DNA of 64,000 nucleotides from Lactobacillus sp. GTDB taxonomy: Bacteria > Bacillota > Bacilli > Lactobacillales > Lactobacillaceae. Positions 39,108 to 47,395 of this stretch are shown in pieces (positions within the stretch are counted from its first letter, which is position 1; the number at the start of each line of letters is the position of its first letter). Where the stretch lies: contig JALCQM010000001.1 of assembly GCA_022651245.1 (NCBI GenBank), forward strand, positions 1 to 64,000. Direction: 5' to 3'. The translations under genes were made by a program, and so were the position numbers. The notes under the pieces are model-generated. The model searched no databases, was not told the DNA's origin, and worked only from the letters and a program-made list of their open reading frames with translations.

Positions 39108-40535
39108 TTATTCGATGATCTCGCGGTTAGGATCGCGCCAGTTGAGTAGCCAGACAACGGCCAACAACACCAAGACCCCGATGAAGACGGCGTGCAGACC
39201 AGCTAGCAGGACCGCTTGCGCTTGCGTGGACCCGGCGCGACCGGCGACGACGCGATTCAACGTCGCCATGCTGACGGGGCCGCGCTGAGCGTTGAGGACC
39301 AGGTTCAAGACCGCGCCATAAACGCCGGTCATGACCGTTTGGCCTAGTGAGCGCCCCAGCGTCAACAAGGCCGTGGCGGAACCGATCAGGTCACTGGGGG
39401 CAAGGTGCTGACTCAACACCGTGTTCATGCTGATCACAATGCCCATGCCGGCGCCGTTCACCGCGGCGATCACGTAGAACCCCCAAGCAGGAAAAGCGCG
39501 CCCGGAGAAGACTAGGCTAGCGTAAAACAACCACTGCACGCTGACGACCACTAAGGTCAAGCGGCGCGGCACCACATGGCGCAAGAGCCAAGCCACGGCA
39601 AAAGACGACGCAAGCCACATGACCGAACTCGACGACACCACCAAACCCGCTTGCGTCGCGGCGAGATGGTACAGCGCCTGCAACCAAATTGGAAAATAGA
39701 CTTGGTAGGCGATCAACACCCCGCTCAAGATCGCGGCCGTCAGGATCTGGATGCTGAAGGTACGGCTGGTGAACAACGCCGGGGCGATCAAAGGCTCCTG
39801 GGCCTTTTTCTCCTGATGAATCAAGCCGACGAGGCCGCCACCGGCGATGACCGCTAAGCCCCCCGCCAGCCACAGATGCGTTGCCAAGGCCTGTACCGCC
39901 AACAATAAGCTGACCAGCGCCACGCTCAGCCAGGCGATCCCGCCGATATCCAAGTGCAGTTGCGCCGGATGTCGGGTCTCCTGGTACCCCCAAGCGATCA
40001 AGGCCAAGACCAAGACCAAGACCCCTAGTGGTACGTTGACGAAAAAGACCCAATGCCAACTCAAGGTATCCACCAAAAAGCCGCCTAACAGCGGCCCCAG
40101 TAAAGCCGATAGCCCCCAGGCGGTGTTGTTCAGCGCCAACACTTGCGCACGGTGCGCGTAATCAAAAAAGTCGGCGATGATAGTGAAGGTCAACGGCATC
40201 ACCGCACCTGCCCCGATACCTTGCACCGCCCGGGCGGCGATCAGCCATAAGATGTTCGGCGCCAGGCCGCTGCCCAGCGAGCCAAGCGTGAAAACAGCCA
40301 CGCCCCAGGCGAACACCGCCTTGCGCCCATAAGCATCTGCGAGCTTGCCATACACCGGCGTGGTCACCGCCGTCGTCAACAAATACGCCGCCATGATCCA
40401 ACTTTGCCAGGCAAGTCCGTGCAAGGCAGCGATGATCGCCGGCAGTGCGGTGGTAACGATGGTGACTTCCACCGAGGTCATAAAAGTAGCAATAAAAACC
40501 GCGAGCATCACCAGCCCGCGACGCGAAATCGACAT
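39108..40535 (-). CDS. DHA2-type MFS multidrug efflux transporter (EmrB/QacA family)
   Basis: A 475-residue protein with 14 predicted membrane segments. The N-terminal SVEVTIVTTALPAIIAALHG (motif D1), KLADAYGRKAVFAWGVAVFT (motif A) and RAVQGIGAGAVMPLTFTIIA (motif B), and LGPLLGGFLVDTLSWHWVFF (motif C, antiporter) place it in the 14-TMS drug:H+ antiporter family. The substrate is unknown. GAGGAGGAAC precedes the ATG. No regulator is adjacent. The candidate ncRNA promoter lies immediately downstream of its stop, and no terminator of its own is evident. Confidence 0.9.
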   Translation of the reverse strand: MSISRRGLVMLAVFIATFMTSVEVTIVTTALPAIIAALHGLAWQSWIMAAYLLTTAVTTPVYGKLADAYGRKAVFAWGVAVFTLGSLGSGLAPNILWLIAARAVQGIGAGAVMPLTFTIIADFFDYAHRAQVLALNNTAWGLSALLGPLLGGFLVDTLSWHWVFFVNVPLGVLVLVLALIAWGYQETRHPAQLHLDIGGIAWLSVALVSLLLAVQALATHLWLAGGLAVIAGGGLVGLIHQEKKAQEPLIAPALFTSRTFSIQILTAAILSGVLIAYQVYFPIWLQALYHLAATQAGLVVSSSSVMWLASSFAVAWLLRHVVPRRLTLVVVSVQWLFYASLVFSGRAFPAWGFYVIAAVNGAGMGIVISMNTVLSQHLAPSDLIGSATALLTLGRSLGQTVMTGVYGAVLNLVLNAQRGPVSMATLNRVVAGRAGSTQAQAVLLAGLHAVFIGVLVLLAVVWLLNWRDPNREIIE

Positions 40536-40713
40536 GAAGGTTCCTCCTCAAGTTACCTATTTATGCTACCGCACAAGCCGCCGCGAGACCAAACCCAATT
40601 CTGTCCACTTCCTTGTGAAAAGCGCGCCAACTGGCCTATATTCGCAAAATAAACTATACTTCCACCCCTTTTTCCCGGATAATGAGGCTATTACCTATGG
40701 AGGGGTGAATTGA

Positions 40714-41379
40714 ATGTCAACATATACCACACCAAAGCGGCGCCTCGTCTTAGGGCTCGTCGCCTTGGCCACGACAATGGGACTCGTGGGCTGCGGGAGC
40801 CAAAGCACGCTGTCCAAAGAACAGGCGACGACCAAGATCCGGTCCGCGCAAACCACCAAGGCGGCCTTAGCGACCCGCACCGACAAAGCAACAGCAAAGG
40901 CCAAGAAACTCAAGGTCCAAAAGGCCCTATTGTTGGCCGAAGTTGCCAAAGGCAAAAAGGCGCAAACCAAGGCCGAAAGTGATCGCGACGCCACCAGCAG
41001 CTCGGTTGCAGCGTCTTCAAGCAAAGCCGCAGTGGCCGCCAGTCAAGCGGCTAGCGCCAGTGCAGCCGCTGCCTCTAGCCGCGCGGTTGCGGCCAGCCAG
41101 TCGCAAGCTGCCGCCGCCAGTCAAGCAGCCGCAGCCGCCAGCCAAGCGGCCAGTGCCAGTCAGGCTGCGGCAGCCCAAGCCACAACCGCTGGCGGTACCG
41201 GGGCAACTAACGGTGGGGATCTGAACACCGCGGCGACCGGCCAGATTGTCGGCAATAAGAACTCGAAGATCTATCATGTGCCCGGCCAAGCCGGCTACAA
41301 CATGAACTCAGCCAATGCCGTGTATTTCAATTCGGAAGCCGAAGCGCAAGCAGCCGGTTACCGCAAGTCGTTACGCTAG
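40714..41379 (+). CDS. Lipoprotein with Ala-rich coiled linker and C-terminal sunset-type domain
   Basis: A 221-residue predicted lipoprotein. Signal peptide with lipobox LVGC (Cys at about 27). Residues about 30-165 are a Lys/Ala/Ser/Gln-rich low-complexity helical stretch. The C-terminal 45 residues contain GQIVGNKNSKIYHVPGQAGY and FNSEAEAQAAGYRKS, the small sunset/Ada-like module that often accompanies secreted nucleases and may bind metal or DNA. TGGAGGGG lies upstream of the ATG. It is 9 bases before a DNA/RNA nuclease gene with a similar lipoprotein start. Confidence 0.8.
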   Translation: MSTYTTPKRRLVLGLVALATTMGLVGCGSQSTLSKEQATTKIRSAQTTKAALATRTDKATAKAKKLKVQKALLLAEVAKGKKAQTKAESDRDATSSSVAASSSKAAVAASQAASASAAAASSRAVAASQSQAAAASQAAAAASQAASASQAAAAQATTAGGTGATNGGDLNTAATGQIVGNKNSKIYHVPGQAGYNMNSANAVYFNSEAEAQAAGYRKSLR

Positions 41380-41388
41380 GAGGCCCTG

Positions 41389-42270
41389 ATGAAAAAATTA
41401 CTGACCTTACTCGTCACCAGCGCCGCCTTACTGCTAGCTGCCGGTTGCGGCCAACAAAGCGACCAAGCGACAAAAACGCAACAAAGCCGCCTGACCGCTT
41501 TGACCAAGGCCAACAAGGCCACGGCCAAAGCCGTCAGCAGCAAAGAAAGCGCCAACCGCAAAACAGCCGCCAAGATCAGCAGCTTACAAGCAGCGCTGAA
41601 CAGCCAAAACCAGGCCGCAGAAGACGCTAAAAGTGACGCCAACGAACTCGCCGGCACCAAAACTACCGCCAAGTCAACGGCGACAGACACCAGCGCGACC
41701 TTAGCGGCCAAAGATTACAGCGGCCAACAAGAAATCACCGTCAACGGCGACAAGCCCGGCTTTTCTGCCAGTGAACTCAGCACCACCGCTGGGGCCTGGG
41801 AACGCTATAGCGACCTCGACGGCCACAATCGGGCAACAGACGCCAATGCGCTGCTCAATCAATCCTTGATGCCGACCAGCAAACGCGAGCCCCTTACCTG
41901 GGACCCGACCGGCTGGCATAATCGCCGCACCGCTCATGGTTGGCTGTACAACCGCAGCCACTTGATTGGTTTCCAATTATCGGGCGAAAATAATAACCCG
42001 AAGAACCTGATCACCGGCACTCAGTCGCTGAATAACCCGTTGATGCTGGCACACGAAATGGACATCGCCACATACCTCAAAGGCGATGCCAAACGCTACG
42101 TCCGCTACGAAGTACGCCCGATTTTCCGCGGCACTGAACTCGTCGCCCGCGGCGTGCAAATGCGCGCCCAAAGTATCGGCGACAACACGATCAGCTTCAA
42201 CGTCTACATCTTCAACATCGAGTCCGGTTACACGATCGACTACGCGACCGGCACCAGCACCGCGAGTTAA
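41389..42270 (+). CDS. Membrane-anchored DNA/RNA non-specific endonuclease (DNA-entry nuclease type)
   Basis: A 293-residue lipoprotein. Lipobox LAAGC (Cys20), coiled linker about 25-90, then the nuclease domain from about 125. NRSHLIGFQLSGENNNPKNL contains the beta-beta-alpha-metal catalytic motif with His (DRGH-type, here NRSH), and the metal-ligand Asn is in ITGTQSLNNPLM. It resembles the EndA/NucA-like nucleases of competent Firmicutes, which degrade extracellular or incoming DNA. It overlaps functionally with the sunset lipoprotein upstream, 9 bases away. AGGAGG precedes the ATG. Confidence 0.88.
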   Translation: MKKLLTLLVTSAALLLAAGCGQQSDQATKTQQSRLTALTKANKATAKAVSSKESANRKTAAKISSLQAALNSQNQAAEDAKSDANELAGTKTTAKSTATDTSATLAAKDYSGQQEITVNGDKPGFSASELSTTAGAWERYSDLDGHNRATDANALLNQSLMPTSKREPLTWDPTGWHNRRTAHGWLYNRSHLIGFQLSGENNNPKNLITGTQSLNNPLMLAHEMDIATYLKGDAKRYVRYEVRPIFRGTELVARGVQMRAQSIGDNTISFNVYIFNIESGYTIDYATGTSTAS

Positions 42271-42280
42271 ACATAGCACC

Positions 42281-42320
42281 ACGCAAAAAGGAGAGCGATC
42301 TTATGCTCTCCTTTTTGCGT
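42281..42320. terminator. Perfect bidirectional terminator
   Basis: A 16-bp perfect stem: ACGCAAAAAGGAGAGC (42281-42296) with GCTCTCCTTTTTGCGT (42305-42320). It separates the nuclease gene from the convergent phosphatase gene. Confidence 0.92.
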
Positions 42321-42338
42321 GTATTCGTGGCGATATCG

Positions 42339-42986
42339 TTACTCTGCTTGTTTACCAGCTTCGACGTATGCCAGTGAGTTGAACATATCGAATTTGAACT
42401 CGCCATCAGCGTATAGCGCGTGAGTGACGCTGGCGTTATGCAACGTACTTTGCCCGTGCAGTGGGTAACCCAGCGCTTCTAACCACAGTAAGATCACGGT
42501 GCCATGCGCAACTACCATGACGCGGCCGGCGTCTTGAGTTACGATCTGCCGGATTGCATGATCAAACCGTTGCTGAACCGCGACGTGATCTTCAGCGGCA
42601 ACATCGAGTTGGTGGACGCCGTCTGCAATTTGGGCTAACGTGGCCGTGCTGGGATCGGGCAAAATGTCGGCTAACGCGGTCGCCCGTTCACTGATCAAGC
42701 GCCCTTCAAACGACGCGTAGTTTTCCTCGCGCAGCCCTTTGGACACCTTCACTAACTGACTGGCTTGGTTATTGGCCGCCAATGCCAGCTGCGCCGTATC
42801 TTGAGCCCGCACCAAATCACTCGCGTAGGCCGTATTAAACTGAATCCCCGCTTGCCGAAACCCGCGTCCTAATGCTTGGGCGTCGGCGCGCCCTGCTGGC
42901 GTCAAGGCAGAGTCTGCCATGCCTTGCACGCGACGGGCAACGTTATATTCCGTTTGGCCGTGGCGGATCAAGTATAATTCTGTCAT
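42339..42986 (-). CDS. Histidine phosphatase family protein (phosphoglycerate mutase-like)
   Basis: A 215-residue histidine phosphatase. The catalytic motif LYLIRHGQTEYNVARRVQG is at residues 4-22, and the second catalytic His is in MVVAHGTVILLWLE (about 158-171). YASDLVRAQDTAQLAL supplies the conserved Arg. Such proteins are phosphatases for small molecules, such as sugar phosphates or alpha-ribazole phosphate; the substrate here is unknown. ATG 42986 follows GGGAGGG. The frame extends to 43202 but crosses a terminator hairpin. Confidence 0.9.
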   Translation of the reverse strand: MTELYLIRHGQTEYNVARRVQGMADSALTPAGRADAQALGRGFRQAGIQFNTAYASDLVRAQDTAQLALAANNQASQLVKVSKGLREENYASFEGRLISERATALADILPDPSTATLAQIADGVHQLDVAAEDHVAVQQRFDHAIRQIVTQDAGRVMVVAHGTVILLWLEALGYPLHGQSTLHNASVTHALYADGEFKFDMFNSLAYVEAGKQAE

Positions 42987-43048
42987 GCGTTTTCCCTCCC
43001 ATTTACAATGACGCCATTGTACCATACTGATGCGGCTTGGCCGGAACC

Positions 43049-43088
43049 AAAAAGCGGCCTTAAGCGTTTCGCGCTTAAAACCGCTTTT
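43049..43088 (-). terminator. Terminator downstream of the 64-residue membrane gene
   Basis: AAAAAGCGG-TTAAGCG pairs with CGCTTAA-CCGCTTTT around a 5-nt loop. On the minus strand it ends in a T-run, closing the gene at 43249-43443 before the phosphatase gene. Confidence 0.75.
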
Positions 43089-43098
43089 GAGTTGTCGA

Positions 43099-43240
43099 GC
43101 TCCGCTCTGGTTTCTTCGTCGAGCTGCGCAAGCCAACGCAATTGCGTGTAAGTCGTCCCGGTCCCGCCGCGTACCGCGACGCACCCAGGCCGCCTTACAC
43201 ACATTGCTATAACCGGCTTGCTCCGCTCTGGTTTTCTTCG
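43099..43240. repeat. Pair of 20/21-bp direct repeats in a non-coding gap
   Basis: GCTCCGCTCTGGTTTCTTCG (43099-43118) recurs at 43220-43240 with one extra T in the T-run. Both lie in the 262-bp gap between the phosphatase and the small membrane gene. No ORF with a ribosome site is present. Confidence 0.7.
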
Positions 43241-43248
43241 CTCTCGGT

Positions 43249-43443
43249 TTAGAAGACCATTAAGCTGATCCCAACCAGCAGTAAAATCACCGCGAAGTAG
43301 AAGCTCGAGCCTAGGCTAAAACCGATAAAAGATGAGGTGTGTTGATTCCCCTCTTTTTGCACCATGCGCAAGGTCTTGCGACTGATGTAAAACTGCCACA
43401 GCGCCAGTAAGATGATGACGGCGCCACCCAATCGTGTCCACAT
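43249..43443 (-). CDS. Small two-helix membrane protein of unknown function
   Basis: A 64-residue protein. Residues 5-22 (LGGAVIILLALWQFYISR) and about 43-64 (SLGSSFYFAVILLLVGISLM) are hydrophobic, with a basic/polar loop KTLRMVQKEGNQHTSSF between. GGAGGTAGGGTGT precedes the ATG. I do not recognise the family. It lies just downstream of the tetR gene on the same strand. Confidence 0.65.
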   Translation of the reverse strand: MWTRLGGAVIILLALWQFYISRKTLRMVQKEGNQHTSSFIGFSLGSSFYFAVILLLVGISLMVF

Positions 43444-43506
43444 ACACCCTACCTCCTTTATGCCCCAGGATACGCTTTCACCAAGGTATATTCAATGATA
43501 AGAATA

Positions 43507-44157
43507 CTAAGGGTGAAGGGCTTTCAAGAGCAGCTCAACGATTTCATCTGTGGCGTGCGCGCTGTCCAAGGTGGCGTCATTCGGCGGTAACATTACGACG
43601 GGCAAGGCATAACTCAAGACTGCCCCGGCGAAGGTCCGGAAAATACGGATCAGCGGCCAATCGACCAGCTCGCCTTGCTCCTGCAGCTGGTGGAAGATCG
43701 GGCCAAAGCCGTGATCGAACTGAGTAATCAACGCCTGCGCCGCATTTTGGACCAAACTCGTTTGCAGCAGCGCCTCTTGCACAAAGACGCGGATCACCGC
43801 CCGGTTGTCGAGCGCAAACTGTAGCCGATCGGCAACGATCAGGCGCAAGAAGGCCTCCAGGCTGGTGGCCGCATACGGGGCGATTTCCGCCACGAATTCT
43901 GAAGCCGCCGCAGGGACGACCAGGTTGCCCAGCGAACTCAAGATCGCATCGCGAATCTCCGCTTTGGTTTTAAAGTGCTTATAGACGGTGCCTTCCGAGA
44001 CGCCGGCGCGCTTGGCGATGTCTGCCGTGCTGGTGCGGTCAAAGCCTTGTTCGGAAAAAAGGGTCAAACAGGCACGCAATACCGCTTTTTGCTTAGCCGA
44101 CAGGTCTGAGTCTTCCAGGCTCTTGGCAAACAGCGTCTCGACATTATTCACTCCCAT
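43507..44157 (-). CDS. TetR family regulator of the adjacent ABC exporter
   Basis: A 216-residue TetR protein. The HTH lies at residues about 20-65: FSEQGFDRTSTADIAKRAGV then SEGTVYKHFKTKAEI. A longer helical ligand domain follows. The ATG at 44157 has GGAGG at 8 bases; ATG 44172 is less likely. It is the third gene of the ABC operon, 39 bases after the permease. Two identical-arm palindromes at the operon promoter are its probable operators, which would make it an autorepressor sensing an exported compound. Confidence 0.88.
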   Translation of the reverse strand: MGVNNVETLFAKSLEDSDLSAKQKAVLRACLTLFSEQGFDRTSTADIAKRAGVSEGTVYKHFKTKAEIRDAILSSLGNLVVPAAASEFVAEIAPYAATSLEAFLRLIVADRLQFALDNRAVIRVFVQEALLQTSLVQNAAQALITQFDHGFGPIFHQLQEQGELVDWPLIRIFRTFAGAVLSYALPVVMLPPNDATLDSAHATDEIVELLLKALHP

Positions 44158-44196
44158 GAGCTCGTCCTCCAATTCTGACTCTTAGTTTAACACAGC

Positions 44197-45348
44197 TCAC
44201 ACCTTGCGATAACGCCGCATCCCCCGCACATTCAGCGCTGTCAGCACCAGCAGGAACAACAGGAGCACGCCGATATCTAATCCGAGGCCGGACAACTTGG
44301 TGCCGTACATGATGATCTGCGTCATCGCGTTGCCGGCATAGGTCAGCGGCAAGACGTAAGAGATATCCTTGACCCAAGACGCCAACGAATCCAGCGGCAC
44401 GATGCCCGAGAAGAACACTTGTGGGATCACGATGATCGGAATGAACTGCATCATCTGGAATTCCGATTGCGCCAGCGTCGACATCAAGATGCCGAAGGCC
44501 AAGGCCACCAACGCCAACAAGAAGTTGATCACCATCACCGCCGCCAAGGTGCCGGTGATCTCAACGCCCATGAAGCCGACGGTACACAAGACGATGATCA
44601 CAGTTTGGATCAAGGCTAAGATCCCGTAGCTCAACATGTAGCCGAGCACGATCTCACCGCGCCGGACTGGGGTGGCCAATAACCGGTCCAAGGTGCCAGT
44701 CGTCCGCTCCTTCAATAAGGCCATGCCCGAAATCAAGAACACGAAGAAGAACACGAAGAAGCCCATCAAAATCGGCACGATCTTATCAAAAAAGCCGGTA
44801 TCCTTGTCGCCGTACTGATAATGGTTGGTGATTTTGGTGCTGGCCGCCGGTTTGGCTTGTGGGGCCTTGAGGATGGCAGCTGCTTGCGGTGACACCTTAG
44901 CCAAGGTCGCCGCCATTTGCGTCACCGTCTGACTCAGCTTGGTCGTGGTTTGCTTCAGGGTTTTGATCCCGTTAGCCGTCAACGCCGCGTTGAAGCCGAC
45001 CTTGACCAGGCTGGTTTTAGTCGCGTCGGTGTTGGCATAGGTCACGGTATAGTGGTTGGCGCTAGTTTCGTGGATCACCGCGTCGACTTTTTGGGCCTTC
45101 AACGCCTTTTGCGCGCTGTGGTTGGTGGCGCGCTTTTGCACCGTCACGTGCTTGACGTCGTTCAACGCGCTGCGCACCTGGCCGTCGACGCCGACGGTCG
45201 CCACCGTCACGCTGGTAGTCGCACTTTGGGTAAAGATCAGCTTCATCAAGAACATGATCAACACTGGGGCCACAAACATCATCGCCAACGTGCGCTTGTC
45301 CCGCACCAGTTCGCTGATCACGCGCCGGGCAATATAGATTGATCGCAT
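44197..45348 (-). CDS. ABC-2 type exporter permease (YhgE/NodJ-like)
   Basis: A 383-residue permease with one N-terminal membrane segment (about 20-38), an extracytoplasmic domain (about 45-175), and five C-terminal membrane segments. Conserved features are ERTTGTLDRLLATPVRRGEI (the ABC-2 coupling region) and VFFSGIVPLDSLASWVKDIS followed by YVLPLTYA. This architecture is typical of drug or bacteriocin exporters of the Yad/YbhR group. It begins one base after the ATPase gene ends, so the two are translationally coupled. Confidence 0.88.
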   Translation of the reverse strand: MRSIYIARRVISELVRDKRTLAMMFVAPVLIMFLMKLIFTQSATTSVTVATVGVDGQVRSALNDVKHVTVQKRATNHSAQKALKAQKVDAVIHETSANHYTVTYANTDATKTSLVKVGFNAALTANGIKTLKQTTTKLSQTVTQMAATLAKVSPQAAAILKAPQAKPAASTKITNHYQYGDKDTGFFDKIVPILMGFFVFFFVFLISGMALLKERTTGTLDRLLATPVRRGEIVLGYMLSYGILALIQTVIIVLCTVGFMGVEITGTLAAVMVINFLLALVALAFGILMSTLAQSEFQMMQFIPIIVIPQVFFSGIVPLDSLASWVKDISYVLPLTYAGNAMTQIIMYGTKLSGLGLDIGVLLLFLLVLTALNVRGMRRYRKV

Positions 45349-46071
45349 TTAAGCCACCCCTTCCGCTTTCAAAAAGACTTGTTCGATCGTCTGAACGTCG
45401 TACTGCGCCTCTAGCATCGATGGCGCCCCGTAGGCCATCACCTTACCGCCTAACAATAAGGCCACGTCATCGACTAGCTCCGCTTCATCCATCACGTGGG
45501 TCGTGATCAAGATCCCACGCCCGGCATCGCGCAACTTGTGCAGCTCACCCCAGATCTTGCGCCGCAACGCCGGGTCAATGCCGACGGTCGGCTCGTCTAA
45601 AATCAAGAGTTCTGGGTCGCCAAGCAACGCGATCGCCAGCGACAAGCGCCGCTTCATCCCCCCGGAATACCCGGAGACTGCCTTTTTCAAGTCCGGGGTC
45701 AAGTCGACCACCGCCGCAACATGGGCGATCTCCGTGGCCATATCGGCTTTAGCCACGCCTTTCATCCGGCCGAAGAAACGCAGGTTCTCTTCGGCGCTCA
45801 ATGCTTCATACAACGCGTCATCTTGGGCCATATAGCCGATCCGCCCGAGGAGCTGCCGGTTAGGCATCTGTGTGTTCAAGACGGCGGCCGAACCACCATC
45901 GGCCACTTCCATACCTAACGCCGTTTTGATCACGGTCGACTTCCCCGCCCCACTAGGCCCGATCAAGCCGAGGATCTCACCGCCTGCGACCGTTAGTGAG
46001 ACGTCCGCCAACACGGTTTGCTTGCCAAAACGCTTCTGTAGATGCTTTAACGCAATCAATGGTTCTGTCAT
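45349..46071 (-). CDS. ABC exporter ATP-binding protein
   Basis: A 240-residue ABC ATPase. Walker A GLIGPSGAGKSTVIKTALG (about 35-53), Q-loop GYMAQDDALYEALSAEENLR, signature GYSGGMKRRLSLAIALLGDP, Walker B LLILDEPTVGIDPALRRKIW. It pairs with the ABC-2 permease. ATG 46071 is chosen because the upstream frame crosses the operators; AAGGGTGGCAG lies before it. First gene of the TetR-controlled operon. Confidence 0.92.
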   Translation of the reverse strand: MTEPLIALKHLQKRFGKQTVLADVSLTVAGGEILGLIGPSGAGKSTVIKTALGMEVADGGSAAVLNTQMPNRQLLGRIGYMAQDDALYEALSAEENLRFFGRMKGVAKADMATEIAHVAAVVDLTPDLKKAVSGYSGGMKRRLSLAIALLGDPELLILDEPTVGIDPALRRKIWGELHKLRDAGRGILITTHVMDEAELVDDVALLLGGKVMAYGAPSMLEAQYDVQTIEQVFLKAEGVA

Positions 46072-46092
46072 TTTTCTGCCACCCTTCGCCTT

Positions 46093-46155
46093 AGTGAGTT
46101 CGCACTCACTTGATGAGGCTAGTGTACGCGTCGTCAAAGTGAGTGTCAACTCACT
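46093..46155 (-). promoter_or_regulatory. Promoter flanked by two TetR-type operators
   Basis: Two 18-bp palindromes with identical arms, AGTGAGT-N4-ACTCACT, lie at 46093-46110 and 46138-46155, centres 45 bp apart. On the minus strand TTGACA (46149-46144) is inside the upstream palindrome and TACACT (46126-46121) follows after 17 bp. The downstream palindrome covers the expected start site. Occupancy of either would block transcription. Confidence 0.8.
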
Positions 46156-46283
46156 TTTAACCCAAAATGCCCAAATTCTTCACAATTAGGCGCACCGTTA
46201 ACGAAACCTTAGGGCTTTGGACACACTTTCGCCACGACTATTAGCGATACTAGAAGCATCGACAAACGAAAGGAAGAGCGCCT

Positions 46284-46403
46284 ATGCACACCCTACAAAA
46301 CATCGTCGTGATCTCGTTATCGCTCAGTTTGATCGCCGCTTCCACCATCGTCGCCACCCGCAACAAGAAGCGGCAATTGATTCGCATCAGAAGCAGCCGG
46401 TGA
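46284..46403 (+). CDS. 39-residue single-pass membrane peptide
   Basis: ATG 46284 to TGA 46401-46403. The peptide begins MHTLQNIVVISLSLSLIAAS, continues TIVATRNKKR and ends in a basic tail. Residues 7-25 form one hydrophobic helix and the last 14 residues carry seven basic side chains. AAAGGAAG lies 8 bases upstream, a TTGGAC/TATTAG promoter-like pair precedes it, and a strong terminator follows at 46416-46461. The unit is therefore self-contained. It may be a small membrane regulator or a type I toxin-like peptide; neither is shown. Confidence 0.55.
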   Translation: MHTLQNIVVISLSLSLIAASTIVATRNKKRQLIRIRSSR

Positions 46404-46415
46404 GCGGTTGCGTAG

Positions 46416-46461
46416 TCGTCGCTTGGCCATTCACTCGAATCGGCAAGCGACGATTTTTTTT
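46416..46461 (+). terminator. Terminator after the 39-residue ORF
   Basis: TCGTCGCTTG (46416-46425) pairs with CAAGCGACGA (46444-46453), followed by eight Ts. Confidence 0.88.
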
Positions 46462-46527
46462 GCTGTGCATCGCCGCCTTCGCGCGTATACTGAAGATAGC
46501 GCTTAATCTGATTCACGGAGGCCTTTT

Positions 46528-47349
46528 ATGCAAACCATTCAGCACACCCTCACGACGCCACTCAGCCAGGGGGCCCAAGTGTCGGGCTACCTCTTGGACA
46601 ACAGCCCCGAAATCGCCCCAGACCGGTTGCGGCCGGCGATCGTCTTGTGTCCTGGCGGCGGCTACGCGATGACGTCTGATCGGGAAGCCGAGCCCGTCGC
46701 GATCCAATTCTTAGCGCGGGGCTGGCACGTGTTCGTGTTGCGCTACAGCGTCGGCCCTGCGCACCCTTTTCCCACGGCCTTATGCGAACTGGCGAGCACG
46801 GTCGCCTGGGTGCGCGCGCAGCATGACGCCTGGCACGTTGATCCTACGCAGATCGTCCTGGCGGGCTTCTCCGCTGGCGGCCACTTAGCGGCGACCCTCG
46901 GCACGCTTTGGGACCACCCGCTGCTGCAAGACTACGGTTTCTCTGCGGCGCAGATCCAGCCCAACGCCATGCTACTGGGCTACCCTGTGATCTCAAGCGG
47001 CGAATACGCCCATGCCGGCTCGTTTGCCAACTTGCTCGGGCCAGCGCCGACGCCAGCCGTACAGGAGTTGGTGTCCGCGGAAAAACAAGTCTCCGTGCAC
47101 ACCCCACCTGCCTTCATTTGGGGGACCTTCGCCGACCCTACTGTTCCCGTTGAAAATGGCCTGCTATTCGCTAACGCCTTACACGCCCACGGGATCGATT
47201 GCGAACTCCACCTATTTGCCCATGGTGGCCATGGCTTGAGCCTGGGTACCCGCGAAACCAGTGCGCCTGACGGCTGGGGCATCGAACCGCCAGTTCAGCC
47301 TTGGCTCGATCTTTTTGCCACGTGGCTGGGCACGGTGGTCGCAAATTAA
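46528..47349 (+). CDS. Alpha/beta hydrolase (BD-FAE/esterase-lipase type)
   Basis: A 273-residue alpha/beta-hydrolase. The oxyanion loop is in AIVLCPGGGYAMTSDREAEP, the nucleophile is in IVLAGFSAGGHLAATLGTLW (GxSxGG), an Asp lies in GTFADPTVPVENG, and the catalytic His is in ELHLFAHGGHGLSLG. It should be a cytosolic carboxylesterase acting on small acyl esters, possibly acetylated sugars. ATG 46528 follows GGAGG. It is convergent with the EamA gene and closed by the shared terminator at 47354-47395. Confidence 0.88.
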   Translation: MQTIQHTLTTPLSQGAQVSGYLLDNSPEIAPDRLRPAIVLCPGGGYAMTSDREAEPVAIQFLARGWHVFVLRYSVGPAHPFPTALCELASTVAWVRAQHDAWHVDPTQIVLAGFSAGGHLAATLGTLWDHPLLQDYGFSAAQIQPNAMLLGYPVISSGEYAHAGSFANLLGPAPTPAVQELVSAEKQVSVHTPPAFIWGTFADPTVPVENGLLFANALHAHGIDCELHLFAHGGHGLSLGTRETSAPDGWGIEPPVQPWLDLFATWLGTVVAN

Positions 47350-47353
47350 GCAT

Positions 47354-47395
47354 AAAAAAATACGCCTACCGTACGCGAGGATAGGCGTTTTTTTT
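47354..47395. terminator. Bidirectional terminator between hydrolase and EamA genes
   Basis: ACGCCTA (47362-47368) pairs with TAGGCGT (47382-47388), flanked by long A and T runs. Confidence 0.85.

Noticed and set aside
40945-41165. Possible repeat array in the sunset lipoprotein gene
   Set aside because: The repetition of GCC/CAG/AGC-like codons encodes an Ala/Ser/Gln linker. It is coding low complexity, not a CRISPR or DNA repeat element.
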